NCBI RefSeq assembly: GCF_001890765.1
Contig: NZ_KV878783.1
Span: 435,028 to 499,027, forward strand
Direction: 5' to 3'
Source of the DNA: Spirulina major PCC 6313
Lineage (GTDB): Bacteria > Cyanobacteriota > Cyanobacteriia > Cyanobacteriales > Spirulinaceae
DNA length: 64,000 nt
Positions within the stretch are counted from its first letter, which is position 1, and the number at the start of each line of letters is the position of its first letter. The notes beneath the pieces were generated by a model that saw only the letters and a list, made by a program, of their open reading frames with translations, was not told where the DNA came from and searched no databases. This document shows positions 17,674 to 26,142 of this stretch, piece after piece. The position numbers and the translations under genes were made by a program.

Positions 17674-19089
17674 ATGTTGCGCCGCTTACGATCGCTGTTT
17701 TTGTTTAGCCTCACTGCCCTGCTGATCCTGTTTTGCCACAGTGCTGCCAGTTGGGCCTATAAAAAATCCCACCTCGCCCAGGTGATCGACACGAAAAGCT
17801 GTATTGGCTGTGATCTGAGATCGGCTCCCTTGGGGGGGCGGGATCTGCGGGGCGGTGATTTGGAAGATGCGGATCTGCGCCAAGCCGATTTGAAAGGGGC
17901 CAAGCTCGAAGGCATTAACCTCTTGGGGGCGAATCTGTTGAGGGCTGATTTTCGCAATTCCAACCTGGGGGCGGCCAATTTGGCAGGGGCGGATCTGACC
18001 GAGGCCCTGCTGCCGGGGGTGTATATGTACCGGGCGGATCTGGAAAATGCCACCCTTGACCGGGCGGACTTGGAGCGGGTGAATCTGACCGGCGGAAATT
18101 TGCAATCCGTGGATGCGATCGCCACCAACCTCGAAGACAGCACCCTGAAAAACACCGACCTAACCCGCGCCAACCTCCCCGAAGCCAACTTACGCAACGC
18201 CAATCTCGAAGGAGCCAATGCCACGGGTGCAAATTTTGTCGAGGCCGATCTCAGTAACACCACCTTCAAAGATGCCACCCTCAACGGCGCATTCTTCGGA
18301 CAAGCCACCCTCTTTCGCACCAATCTCAAAGGTTCCACGCTCAACAGTGAAACTGTCCTCGACAGTAAACATCTTTTAATTTGGGAACTGGTGAACGATC
18401 GCATCCTCGGCCGCGATTTGGCCCGTGTTGATCTCAGCGGCGCAAATCTAGAAGGAATCAACTTAGTCGGGGCTGATCTCACCGCCACCGACTTTTCTAC
18501 GGCCTATCTCTTCATCGTCAACGCCCAAGCCGCCCAAGCCCCTGAATCCCAATGGTCCGAAACCTCCCTCAACTACGTGGATTTGCAAAATGCAGCGTTA
18601 CAAAATAGCAACTTTTTCGGTGCGGAAATGCGCAACTCGGATCTGCGCGGAGCGAATCTGCGGGGAAGTGATTTGAGCAATGTCCGCTTCACTGCCACGG
18701 ATTTGCGGGGGGCAAAACTGGAACTTGTGAACCTGAGGGGGGTGAACTTTGAACCCGGAACCTTGGTGGATGCGAAATGGCAAACGGTGGCGGATTTGGT
18801 CAGTCGTGGAGCGGAAGGTCGTAGCATCCAAGACCTGGATCTGAGCGAGGCGAATCTCGCGGGGATGAACTTTCGCGGTGCGCTCCTGAATCGATCCAAT
18901 TTGCGCGGGGCGAATCTCCAAGGGGCAGATTTCACCAATGCTCGCCTCACGGATGTGGACTTAACGGGAGCGGATTGGCAGGGGGCTGTGTTGAAGAACA
19001 CCTTTGTCTGTCGGACGCGCTTACCGGATGGTGTCGAAACCCCTTGTGAAGCTCGAACATTGACGATTCCGATGGACGAGGCAGAGTAG
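17674..19089 (+). CDS. Exported pentapeptide-repeat protein
   Basis: A 471-aa protein, almost entirely A(D/N)LxX pentapeptide repeats from about residue 50 to 445, which form a right-handed quadrilateral beta-helix. Two interruptions are visible (KHLLIWELVNDRILGRDLA near 240 and VDAKWQTVADLVSRGAEG near 365). The N-terminus has a signal peptide (MLRRLRSLFLFSLTALLILF, cleavage probably after a Ser-Ala-Ser-x-Ala stretch), followed by CIGCDL, a motif common in cyanobacterial pentapeptide proteins. I choose the ATG at 17674 (GGAG upstream) over a TTG at 17653 that would overlap the previous stop. It is the eighth gene of the cluster. Function unknown; a lumenal or periplasmic location is inferred. 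Confidence 0.85.
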   Translation: MLRRLRSLFLFSLTALLILFCHSAASWAYKKSHLAQVIDTKSCIGCDLRSAPLGGRDLRGGDLEDADLRQADLKGAKLEGINLLGANLLRADFRNSNLGAANLAGADLTEALLPGVYMYRADLENATLDRADLERVNLTGGNLQSVDAIATNLEDSTLKNTDLTRANLPEANLRNANLEGANATGANFVEADLSNTTFKDATLNGAFFGQATLFRTNLKGSTLNSETVLDSKHLLIWELVNDRILGRDLARVDLSGANLEGINLVGADLTATDFSTAYLFIVNAQAAQAPESQWSETSLNYVDLQNAALQNSNFFGAEMRNSDLRGANLRGSDLSNVRFTATDLRGAKLELVNLRGVNFEPGTLVDAKWQTVADLVSRGAEGRSIQDLDLSEANLAGMNFRGALLNRSNLRGANLQGADFTNARLTDVDLTGADWQGAVLKNTFVCRTRLPDGVETPCEARTLTIPMDEAE

Positions 19090-19115
19090 AGTTGAGACGC
19101 ATGAGGAGAGGGACG

Positions 19116-20789
19116 ATGAGAGCAAGCTATGGTTTGGGGGCTGGTGTGGTGGCGATCGCACTTCAGGGCATGACCCTGATCGGGATCGCCCTCCCCACGA
19201 ATGCCCAAGAAAAGCTTGTGGACTTTGACTATTGGGCCAGCCTCTGCCAGACCCTGCGCGTCTCAGCGGACTACGAAGACGCGCTCGCAGCCTGCGATCA
19301 GGCCGTGGGACTCTTTCCCGAAGACCCCGAAGCCTGGAACGATCGCGGCGATGTCCTCTTTGCCCTGAATCGCTTTCCCGAAGCCCTCGTTTCCTATGAA
19401 CAGGCCCTGCGCCAAAGCCCGACGGACTCCCTGATTTTGGCCAAACGCTGCGCCACCCTGACGGCCCTGAACCGCAACGATGATGCGATTACCGCCTGTG
19501 AAAATGGGCTAGAAATTGATGGGGATTGGCGGGACGAAACCCCGGCGATCGCCTGGTACCATCGCGGCGTTGCCCTCAGTCAGTCCGGGAAAATCGCCGA
19601 AGCCCTCGAATCCTACGATTGGGCCCTGCGCAGTGACCCCGCCTATTCCCCCGCCCTCGCGGGCCGCTGTCTCGCCCTCGGCAAGCTCAAGCGTTTTGAA
19701 TCCGCCCTCGCCGCCTGCGATCAATCCCTCCAAGCCAATCGCTGGGGCACAGAAAGCCCGGCCTTGGGGTGGCTGAATCGGGGGCGCGTCTTAGCAGAAA
19801 TGGGGCAATTACAAGGGGCCCTCGATGCCTATAATGATGCCCTCGCCCTTGACCCGGATAATGAGTGGGCTTGGACAGAGCAGGGGGTCGTGTTGGGGCG
19901 TTTGGGACGGCAGACGGAATCCCTCGCGTCCCATGATTGGGCCCTGGGCATTGCCGAAAACCATGCCTACGCGCTGACGAATAAATGCACGAGCATGAAT
20001 CGGTTGGGGCAATATGAAGAGGCGTTGGCGGTGTGTGACCAAGCCTTGCAGGCGGGCGATCGCCAATGGGGTGAAGACGGCCCCGCCCTGGCCTGGAATC
20101 AACGGGGCAACTCCCTCGCCGGTCTCGCCCGGTACGAAGAAGCCCTCGCCTCCGTCAATCGCGCCATCTCCCTCCGAGCCGACTATACCGAGGCTTGGAT
20201 TAACCGGGCCGTGATCCTCTGGCTGTTGCAACGCTATCCCGATGCCCTCGCCGCCACTCAATACGCCGTCCAACTCGATCCCCAATCCTCCCGCGCCTGG
20301 TACAATCAGGGGCGCATTTTGGTATCCCTGGAATCCTTCGGGGAGGCCGCCGCCGCCTATCGCGCTGCCTTGGTGGGGGATGTGGCCCTTGGGGGGCAAC
20401 CCCAGGCCGAAGATATTTGGGTGAACTTGAGCGCGGTGCTGTGGCGGTTGGGGAATTATGGGGAAGCGATTAGTGCGGCGGATGCGGCGATCGCCCTCGA
20501 CCCAGAATCCGCCCTCGGCTGGTACAACAAAGCCCTCGCCCTGATGTCTAGCCGTCAATACGATGCCGCCATTGATGCCTATCAGCAAGCTCTCCAGTTC
20601 AACCCCAACGATGCGAATCTCTGGGCGGGGATTGGCATTACCTGGCGACTGTTGGGGCAATATCCCGAAGCGATGGTGGCCCTCCAAAAAGCCCTCGAAT
20701 TAAATCCCAACCACGACCCAGCCCAAGCTAATCTTGAGGCCGTCATGGAGGCGATCGCCGCCGCCCAAAATCAAGCCACCACCCCCTAA
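19116..20789 (+). CDS. Exported TPR-repeat protein
   Basis: A 557-aa tetratricopeptide-repeat protein with an N-terminal signal segment (GVVAIALQGMTLIGIALPTNAQ). The rest is about a dozen 34-residue TPRs with the usual W/G/Y/A/P spacing, for example DPEAWNDRGDVLFALNRFPE, DNEWAWTEQGVVLGRLGRQ and NDANLWAGIGITWRLLGQYP. Several repeats carry a paired-Cys variation (ALAACDQA, KRCATL). The ATG at 19116 follows GGAGAGGGA and is preferred to 19092 or 19101. It begins 26 nt after the pentapeptide gene and ends 2 nt before rsmI. TPRs mediate protein-protein contacts; I see nothing that shows its partner. Confidence 0.85.
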   Translation: MRASYGLGAGVVAIALQGMTLIGIALPTNAQEKLVDFDYWASLCQTLRVSADYEDALAACDQAVGLFPEDPEAWNDRGDVLFALNRFPEALVSYEQALRQSPTDSLILAKRCATLTALNRNDDAITACENGLEIDGDWRDETPAIAWYHRGVALSQSGKIAEALESYDWALRSDPAYSPALAGRCLALGKLKRFESALAACDQSLQANRWGTESPALGWLNRGRVLAEMGQLQGALDAYNDALALDPDNEWAWTEQGVVLGRLGRQTESLASHDWALGIAENHAYALTNKCTSMNRLGQYEEALAVCDQALQAGDRQWGEDGPALAWNQRGNSLAGLARYEEALASVNRAISLRADYTEAWINRAVILWLLQRYPDALAATQYAVQLDPQSSRAWYNQGRILVSLESFGEAAAAYRAALVGDVALGGQPQAEDIWVNLSAVLWRLGNYGEAISAADAAIALDPESALGWYNKALALMSSRQYDAAIDAYQQALQFNPNDANLWAGIGITWRLLGQYPEAMVALQKALELNPNHDPAQANLEAVMEAIAAAQNQATTP

Positions 20790-20791
20790 CC

Positions 20792-21631
20792 ATGACCGGA
20801 ACCCTCTACCTTGTCGGCACACCCATCGGCAACCTCGATGACATCACCTTCCGGGCCGTGCAAACCTTGCAAACCGTGGACTGCATCGCCGCCGAAGACA
20901 CCCGCCACACCGGTAAACTTCTCAAACATTTTCAGATCACCACCCCGCAAATTAGCTACCACGAACACAACCGCCACCACCGCACCCCAGCATTAATCGA
21001 ACGGCTCCAAGGCGGAGAGGCGATCGCCCTCGTCAGTGATGCCGGGATGCCGGGCATTTCCGATCCGGGCTATGAATTGGTGGCGGCCTGTGTGGCGGCG
21101 CAGCTTCCCGTCGTGCCGATTCCGGGGGTAACGGCGGCGATCACGGCGTTGGCGGTGTCGGGGTTGCCCACGGATCAGTTTGTGTTTGCGGGTTTTTTAC
21201 CCAGTAAGTCCAAGGCGCGGCGCGATCGCCTTGCTGCGATCGCCCCAGAACCCCGCACCCTGATTTTCTACGAATCCCCCCACCGCCTTCTCGCCACCCT
21301 GACGGAGATGGCGCAGAGTTTCGGCGCAGATCGCGAGGTAGCGATCGCCCGTGAACTCACCAAGCTCCACGAAGAATTTTGGCGCGGCTCACTCAAGGAT
21401 GCGATCGGGCAATTTACCACCCATCCCCCTCGCGGTGAATTCACCCTGATCGTCGCCGGAGCCACCGCCACCCCCCTCCCCAGCACCGACACCGAACTCA
21501 CCGCCGAACTCCACGACCTGATCACCCAAGGCATGACCCCCTCCCAAGCCAGCCGCCACCTCGCCCACCTCACCCACCACCCCCGCCGCCACCTCTACCA
21601 ACTCGCCCTCACCCTCAAAAGCCCTCAATAA
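20792..21631 (+). CDS. rsmI: 16S rRNA (cytidine(1402)-2'-O)-methyltransferase RsmI
   Basis: A 279-aa S-adenosylmethionine-dependent methyltransferase that 2'-O-methylates C1402 in the decoding centre of 16S rRNA. The YraL/RsmI hallmarks are present: LVGTPIGNLDDITFRAVQTL at the N-terminus, CIAAEDTRHTGKLLKHF, ISYHEHN, ALVSDAGMPGISDPGYELV, PIPGVTAAITALAVSGLPTD and RTLIFYESPHRL. Length is normal. It follows the TPR gene after 2 nt, so it may be read through from the CIS cluster, although it is a housekeeping gene. Secure. Confidence 0.96.
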   Translation: MTGTLYLVGTPIGNLDDITFRAVQTLQTVDCIAAEDTRHTGKLLKHFQITTPQISYHEHNRHHRTPALIERLQGGEAIALVSDAGMPGISDPGYELVAACVAAQLPVVPIPGVTAAITALAVSGLPTDQFVFAGFLPSKSKARRDRLAAIAPEPRTLIFYESPHRLLATLTEMAQSFGADREVAIARELTKLHEEFWRGSLKDAIGQFTTHPPRGEFTLIVAGATATPLPSTDTELTAELHDLITQGMTPSQASRHLAHLTHHPRRHLYQLALTLKSPQ

Positions 21632-21667
21632 AGTAAGTAAGCTTGATTATGAATCTTGGGCGAAAAG

Positions 21668-22153
21668 TCAAAGATTTAAGGTCAGTTGTTTAGGTTGCGA
21701 TAAAAAATTTTCGTTTACAATCGATTGAAACATCTCGATTTCAGTTACATCTAGATATTTATAGCTTTGCGGTGGACGAAATTTTTCAATATCTTTCTTG
21801 ATGACTTCGAGATGTATTGGGTTTGTGAATTTTTGAGGATTACGAATAAAAATTCCAACTCCTAACAAAGCACCTTGATAATAATCTAAGAACTGCTTTC
21901 GGTTTATCCCTGACTTATCCTTTACTTGTTTCCAGAAATCATTTAACTCACTGGGTAATTGCTTGATTTCTGTTCCTTCAACCTCAAAATAACCTACTAG
22001 ACTTTTTAGAGGTGATGAAACGTAAACAAGCACTAAATCGCCCTTTTCTAATCGAGTACGAATACGGCGAAGCTCTACGGTTTTTTTGCCATCAAAAATT
22101 AACTTTGCATACTCTGGTTTAATGGATATCAGTAGAACATTTTGGCACATCAT
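21668..22153 (-). CDS. Stand-alone ASCH (PUA-like) domain protein
   Basis: A 161-aa protein made of one ASCH/PUA-fold domain. Visible motifs: ISIKPEYAKLIFDGKKTVEL at the N-terminus (the beta-strand, helix and lysine-rich turn typical of ASCH), then RTRLEKGDLVLVYVSSP and LVGYFEVEGTEI. ASCH domains bind RNA or modified nucleotides in known cases. The gene is AT-rich compared with the neighbours and lies 60 nt downstream of a fusion gene whose own C-terminus carries a related IKPEWAK domain, so the two form a pair. rsmI converges on it 36 nt away. Family assignment is from motif reading; function is not known. Confidence 0.72.
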   Translation of the reverse strand: MMCQNVLLISIKPEYAKLIFDGKKTVELRRIRTRLEKGDLVLVYVSSPLKSLVGYFEVEGTEIKQLPSELNDFWKQVKDKSGINRKQFLDYYQGALLGVGIFIRNPQKFTNPIHLEVIKKDIEKFRPPQSYKYLDVTEIEMFQSIVNENFLSQPKQLTLNL

Positions 22154-22213
22154 GAAAAACTATATTTTCTACTCCAAACATTAATTCTAAGGTCTATCTT
22201 TACCTGATTTTTT

Positions 22214-24313
22214 TCATTTTCCCTCTTGATATATTATCTTGAAATTTGTATTTAATATTTCTAGAGAGCTTTGCATAGTTACATTTTTTTGTAGAATCTC
22301 TTGTACTTTTCGCAATGAAACTGGATCTTCAAAAAGCTCAGTATTTCTGAACCGTAATGCCATAATTTCACGATCAGGATTATTTCCAGCAACTTTCAAG
22401 AGATCTTCATAGCCATATACTCCAAGATTTTTGAAAGATTGATAGAGATTTCCAGGTTTATCAGTTTTTATTTCTACTAACTGAGAACAAGCACGGACTG
22501 AACACAGATCGGAGTAACCATGATCTTTGTCATTACTGACATACCATAATATCCGGCCGCTATTTCCCGGCTTCATTCTTTTTGGAGATTGTGTTGACTT
22601 ATAGTAGACAGCTTCTGTATTTAATGCCAACTCGCCACGCCCAAAAAGATTTTCATTTGCTAAATTTTCATCAAATAAATGTTTAGCCCATTCAGGCTTA
22701 ATAGGAATGATGAAATTGAGTAAGCATGAGTCTATTACTTTTACAGGAAAAAATGAATTTTCAATTTCCAAAGTATTCTGTTTTGTTAACTCAGCAGCAT
22801 TATCTAGAACATCAATAAGTTGACTATATTGAATAGGAATAAGATTACTTAATTTGTTTTGATCTTGGAGCTTCTTACTTAATTCGCTAGATGTTCCAAT
22901 TTCATCAATAATCACTCTCAACCAAGATGAATCTGTCTGAATCCAGGAAGATTCACTACGAAGAATATTGATTACAGATTCTTGCAAATATTTTTTAGAT
23001 AATTCAATGTATTTTTTACCATTTTTTCGTGCTTCGACAACTATTTTAAACAATAAGTGATTAAAGATAATTGTAGAGTATGGAGAATTATCTAAACGAA
23101 TTAGAGGTATAGTCAAGCAATTTTTATTTTTCCAATCACAGAAAAATAAAATTAGTGAATTGCCATTTTCATCACAAATTTCTTGCCAGTCCATAAAATC
23201 ATTAATGAACTGATTGATATAGTTTATGATGCTTTTATCAATAAGATCTTCAGTCTTTAAAAACTTATTTTCAATATTTTTAATATGTTTTTTGACTGAC
23301 GTTTGTGTGATTTTTTGAATACCAGATAACTTTTTAGGTTGGTAAGAGTCTTGAACAGTATCAGTGCTCAATTCTAAGATGAGTTCATCTGGTTTTTTGA
23401 CGAAAATCGAAAATTCTTCATAAATATTATCTCGCAATTCCAAAAGATCAGAATTCTGAGTGATGAAATATTGTATTTCTGGCAACAAAACTGCTCTAGA
23501 AAAGTGTTTTAATTGCAAATCTTTTAAAATTACTTGGTGAAATTCAAAAAAGCTTATAAATGCTGCTATTTTATCACTGATCTCATTGCCCAATGGCATA
23601 CATTGAATAAATTGCGTGGCAATTTTTCTATATTTTTCGCGCTCTTTAGAATCTTGGAAATTATTATTGATTACGCTTAAAATTTCGTCAGTTATATGAA
23701 CTTCAACAGTTATATCCCAATCATCATGGCAGATAGAAATTACTTGATCGCAGTCTTCTGAGTTTACTTTTCTATCAAGCAATAAGAACAAATCTATATC
23801 AAGAATAAGTTTGATTGACGTATTGTATTGATTTTCGGAAAGCCAAGAAAACAGTGGTCTTTTATGGGCATACCACCATATTGTATTTACTTTTCCCTTT
23901 GTTCTTGCATTTTCTTCATAAAGAGGTGAGAACCCAAAGCTAGACCACATTTTTTCTAGACCATAGTCGCGTCTACATTTGATCCGAATCCCATTATATT
24001 GAGTTGTTATCTTTTTTAATTTTTCAATTAGTGATTTTGCGATTCCCATTCCTCGACACTGAGGATAAATGCATAACTGATGAAGTGTAACTTGATTTTT
24101 TCGAGAAGAAGTTCGATATAGTAAATATCCAAGTAAATCATCATCTTGTGTGAGCGCAATCAATATTGTTCCCAGTCTTGCATGTTTTAAGTATATACAC
24201 TTTGCCCAGTGGCTAAATATTTTACGATGCTGATCGCCTAATTCTATGACTGAATTCAAATGGGGAGAACTTTCATGAAGAGTAACAATTTTAATATTAG
24301 TTGGTCGAGACAT
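22214..24313 (-). CDS. GNAT-PIN-ASCH fusion protein
   Basis: A 699-aa multidomain protein, AT-rich and unlike the surrounding GC-rich genes. Residues about 10-150 are a GNAT acetyltransferase with the acetyl-CoA motif LHQLCIYPQCRGMGIAKSLI. Residues about 165-315 look like a PIN nuclease: LILDIDLFLLL with D172 and D174, HITDEIL, and the closing pattern D265...FSRAVLLPEIQYFITQNSDLL. A long helical region follows, and residues about 531-699 are an ASCH/PUA-like domain starting LLNFIIPIKPEWAKHLFDEN. I use the ATG at 24313; the frame is open from a TTG 18 nt upstream. It has its own promoter and a 245-nt leader, and is followed by a stand-alone ASCH gene. A toxin or RNA-directed defence role is inference; domain calls rest on motifs only. 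Confidence 0.7.
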   Translation of the reverse strand: MSRPTNIKIVTLHESSPHLNSVIELGDQHRKIFSHWAKCIYLKHARLGTILIALTQDDDLLGYLLYRTSSRKNQVTLHQLCIYPQCRGMGIAKSLIEKLKKITTQYNGIRIKCRRDYGLEKMWSSFGFSPLYEENARTKGKVNTIWWYAHKRPLFSWLSENQYNTSIKLILDIDLFLLLDRKVNSEDCDQVISICHDDWDITVEVHITDEILSVINNNFQDSKEREKYRKIATQFIQCMPLGNEISDKIAAFISFFEFHQVILKDLQLKHFSRAVLLPEIQYFITQNSDLLELRDNIYEEFSIFVKKPDELILELSTDTVQDSYQPKKLSGIQKITQTSVKKHIKNIENKFLKTEDLIDKSIINYINQFINDFMDWQEICDENGNSLILFFCDWKNKNCLTIPLIRLDNSPYSTIIFNHLLFKIVVEARKNGKKYIELSKKYLQESVINILRSESSWIQTDSSWLRVIIDEIGTSSELSKKLQDQNKLSNLIPIQYSQLIDVLDNAAELTKQNTLEIENSFFPVKVIDSCLLNFIIPIKPEWAKHLFDENLANENLFGRGELALNTEAVYYKSTQSPKRMKPGNSGRILWYVSNDKDHGYSDLCSVRACSQLVEIKTDKPGNLYQSFKNLGVYGYEDLLKVAGNNPDREIMALRFRNTELFEDPVSLRKVQEILQKNVTMQSSLEILNTNFKIIYQEGK

Positions 24314-24409
24314 TGAATAATAAATCCACAAATACGTAAGGATTCAGGTACTTGAAACGCAGTCACAGCAAGGCTTTCAAAATCGAGGTGAGTTCTAAAC
24401 TAACAGTTC

Positions 24410-24460
24410 ATTCTCAATAATTACGCAAGACTAGGGGTTACAGCCTTATTTATTGAGAAT
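24410..24460. repeat. 11-bp perfect inverted repeat in the GNAT-PIN-ASCH leader
   Basis: ATTCTCAATAA at 24410-24420 is perfectly complementary to TTATTGAGAAT at 24450-24460, with a 29-nt loop containing GGGGTTACAGCC. It could fold as a leader RNA hairpin or be a pair of mobile-element ends; no flanking duplication is obvious. Confidence 0.6.
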
Positions 24461-24564
24461 AACAAAATAGCTCAAAATAGCTGAAACCCATACTGAGCAG
24501 TGCTTACAGCCAAATCCTCATGACCTGAATGCTTACACAAATACAACAGTGTTGAGCCAACCTT

Positions 24565-24593
24565 AGTATACTAGATTGACATATTGATGTCAG
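24565..24593 (-). promoter_or_regulatory. Promoter with overlapping operator-like palindrome
   Basis: On the minus strand CTGACA (24593-24588) and TATACT (24570-24565) are exactly 17 nt apart. The palindrome TGACATATTGATGTCA (24577-24592) covers the -35 box and part of the spacer, as an autoregulator site would. Confidence 0.55.
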
Positions 24594-24618
24594 TACGTAT
24601 GAACTTTTCAGAGAATAA

Positions 24619-25998
24619 CTAGTCTTTCGGGGGGGTGCGGATTTGGCCGAGTTGTCTGAGGGCCCATTTGGCGGTGGCTTGCACATCGGGGTCGGGGTCG
24701 TCGGTGGCGCAGTAGATCAGTTGGCTGAGTTGGGCGACGAGTTCGTAGATGCGGGTGAGGTCGCGGATGGCGTTTTTGCGGACTTGGGCGTTGTCGTCTT
24801 GGAGGGAAAGGGCGAGGGCACGGTTCATGGGTTTGAGGGTGCGCACGCCGATTTGGGAGAGGGCTTCGAGGACGAGGCTTTGCTGCTGGGAATCGGATTC
24901 GAGGAGGAGATTCACCAAGGGTTGAACGGCTCGCGAATCGGCGCGTTGGGCGAGGTTCCAGATCACTTGCCGACGTTTTTCGCCGCTGCTGGTTTGTAAA
25001 TCCCGAATTAATTCTTCGACCACATCGGCTTTGGGGAGGCTGGAGGTGGAGATGGGGAGGGAGGATCGCGGTTGGTAATGGCGGGGGGCGGCGATGTTGG
25101 GGAGGACGGGGGAGGGTTGGGAGGGGGGTAATGAGGGCAGGGTTTCTACGTCGTCATCATCCCAAAACTCATCGTCGAGGAGGGGGTCGGGAAGGGGGTC
25201 GGGATCGGGGTCAAGATGGGGGAGTGGTTTGGTGGTCGGGGGGTTGAGATTTTCTGGTTCGGGGAGAGGAGCGAGGGGGGGTTTGTGGAGGGGAATGGCG
25301 GTCGAGGGGGGAGCGTCGGGGGGGTCGAGGTTGATGGTGTTGATGTTGATGAATTTGGCGCTGCCGTTTTGGGTGGGGGGCGCGATCGCAGGGGATGAGG
25401 TGGTGACGAGGGGGTGAGGGGGTGGGGTTGCTTCGGTGGGGTCAGAATCGGCGGGGCCATTGACAAACCGCCAGAGCAGATAGACAATGCCGCCAAATCC
25501 TGATAGTCCGACAATCCCCACGGCGAGGATTAAAAGGCGGGTGCGGTGTTTGGCGAAAAATCCGGGAGAGTCCGGCTTTTCGCTGCTGGTGTTTTCTTGT
25601 TGGGCTTTGAGGGCTTCAAAGGTATTGAGATCGAAAATTCCGGTGGGTTCGAGGTCGTTTTCGGCTTGAAAGGCTTGGACGGCGGTTTCGGTGGCGGCAT
25701 CGTAAGACCCGGAAATTTCCCCGTCGTAATAGCCAAAGTCTGTGAGGCGTTCTTGTAGTTCTTTGACCACATCGCCTTCGGAACCGCGTTGCAGTTGGCG
25801 ACTGTTGGGATCGGGATTTGGGGGCGTTGCAGGGTCGGATTCAGGGGGATCGTCGGCTTGGGCGATCAAGGGGGTGGCGATCGCAGCGTCAGGCAGAACA
25901 CAATGCAGGGGCAACCCGGTGACATCACTCCAGAGGGCTAGACCGGCGATCGCGCCAACCCACCCACCGCGTTTCAACACAAGGGAAAGCTTTAACAT
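24619..25998 (-). CDS. Peptidoglycan-binding / membrane / HEAT-repeat protein
   Basis: A 459-aa protein. A signal-like hydrophobic stretch lies at about 13-45. A PG_binding_1 domain (about 70-130: LQRGSEGDVVKELQERLTDF, then GYYDGEISGSYDAATETAV) would bind peptidoglycan. One membrane helix (about 152-175, LLILAVGIVGLSGFGGIVYL) is followed by a long Pro/Asp-rich linker and, from about 325, HEAT/PBS-lyase-type repeats (VVEELIRDLQTSSGEKRRQ, ADSRAVQPLVNLLLES). This order would put the cell-wall domain outside and the HEAT scaffold inside, if the first hydrophobic stretch is retained or cleaved accordingly. No operon partner is evident. Domains are clear; function is unknown. Confidence 0.8.
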   Translation of the reverse strand: MLKLSLVLKRGGWVGAIAGLALWSDVTGLPLHCVLPDAAIATPLIAQADDPPESDPATPPNPDPNSRQLQRGSEGDVVKELQERLTDFGYYDGEISGSYDAATETAVQAFQAENDLEPTGIFDLNTFEALKAQQENTSSEKPDSPGFFAKHRTRLLILAVGIVGLSGFGGIVYLLWRFVNGPADSDPTEATPPPHPLVTTSSPAIAPPTQNGSAKFININTINLDPPDAPPSTAIPLHKPPLAPLPEPENLNPPTTKPLPHLDPDPDPLPDPLLDDEFWDDDDVETLPSLPPSQPSPVLPNIAAPRHYQPRSSLPISTSSLPKADVVEELIRDLQTSSGEKRRQVIWNLAQRADSRAVQPLVNLLLESDSQQQSLVLEALSQIGVRTLKPMNRALALSLQDDNAQVRKNAIRDLTRIYELVAQLSQLIYCATDDPDPDVQATAKWALRQLGQIRTPPKD

Positions 25999-26142
25999 CA
26001 GAAACTACAACGGGCTGTGGTGAAAAGTGGACGGAGTCCAAGCATGATGCACCGTTTGACTCACCCTGATCCGGAAGGAGGGCAAAACCAGGGTGAATTG
26101 CGGGCCAGAACAGATCATGCAACCAAGCAGAGTTTAGTGATC

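Larger units (their letters stand above)
24314..24618. other. AT-rich leader and promoter region of the GNAT-PIN-ASCH gene
   Basis: This 305-nt gap holds the inferred minus-strand promoter and palindrome (24565-24593) and an 11-bp inverted repeat (24410-24460). The transcript leader would be about 245 nt. No ORF is called in it. Confidence 0.6.

Noticed and set aside
17757-18488. 243-aa minus-strand frame
   Set aside because: Antisense of the pentapeptide repeat gene.
19809-20687. 292-aa minus-strand frame
   Set aside because: Antisense of TPR repeats; the plus strand has clear TPR periodicity.
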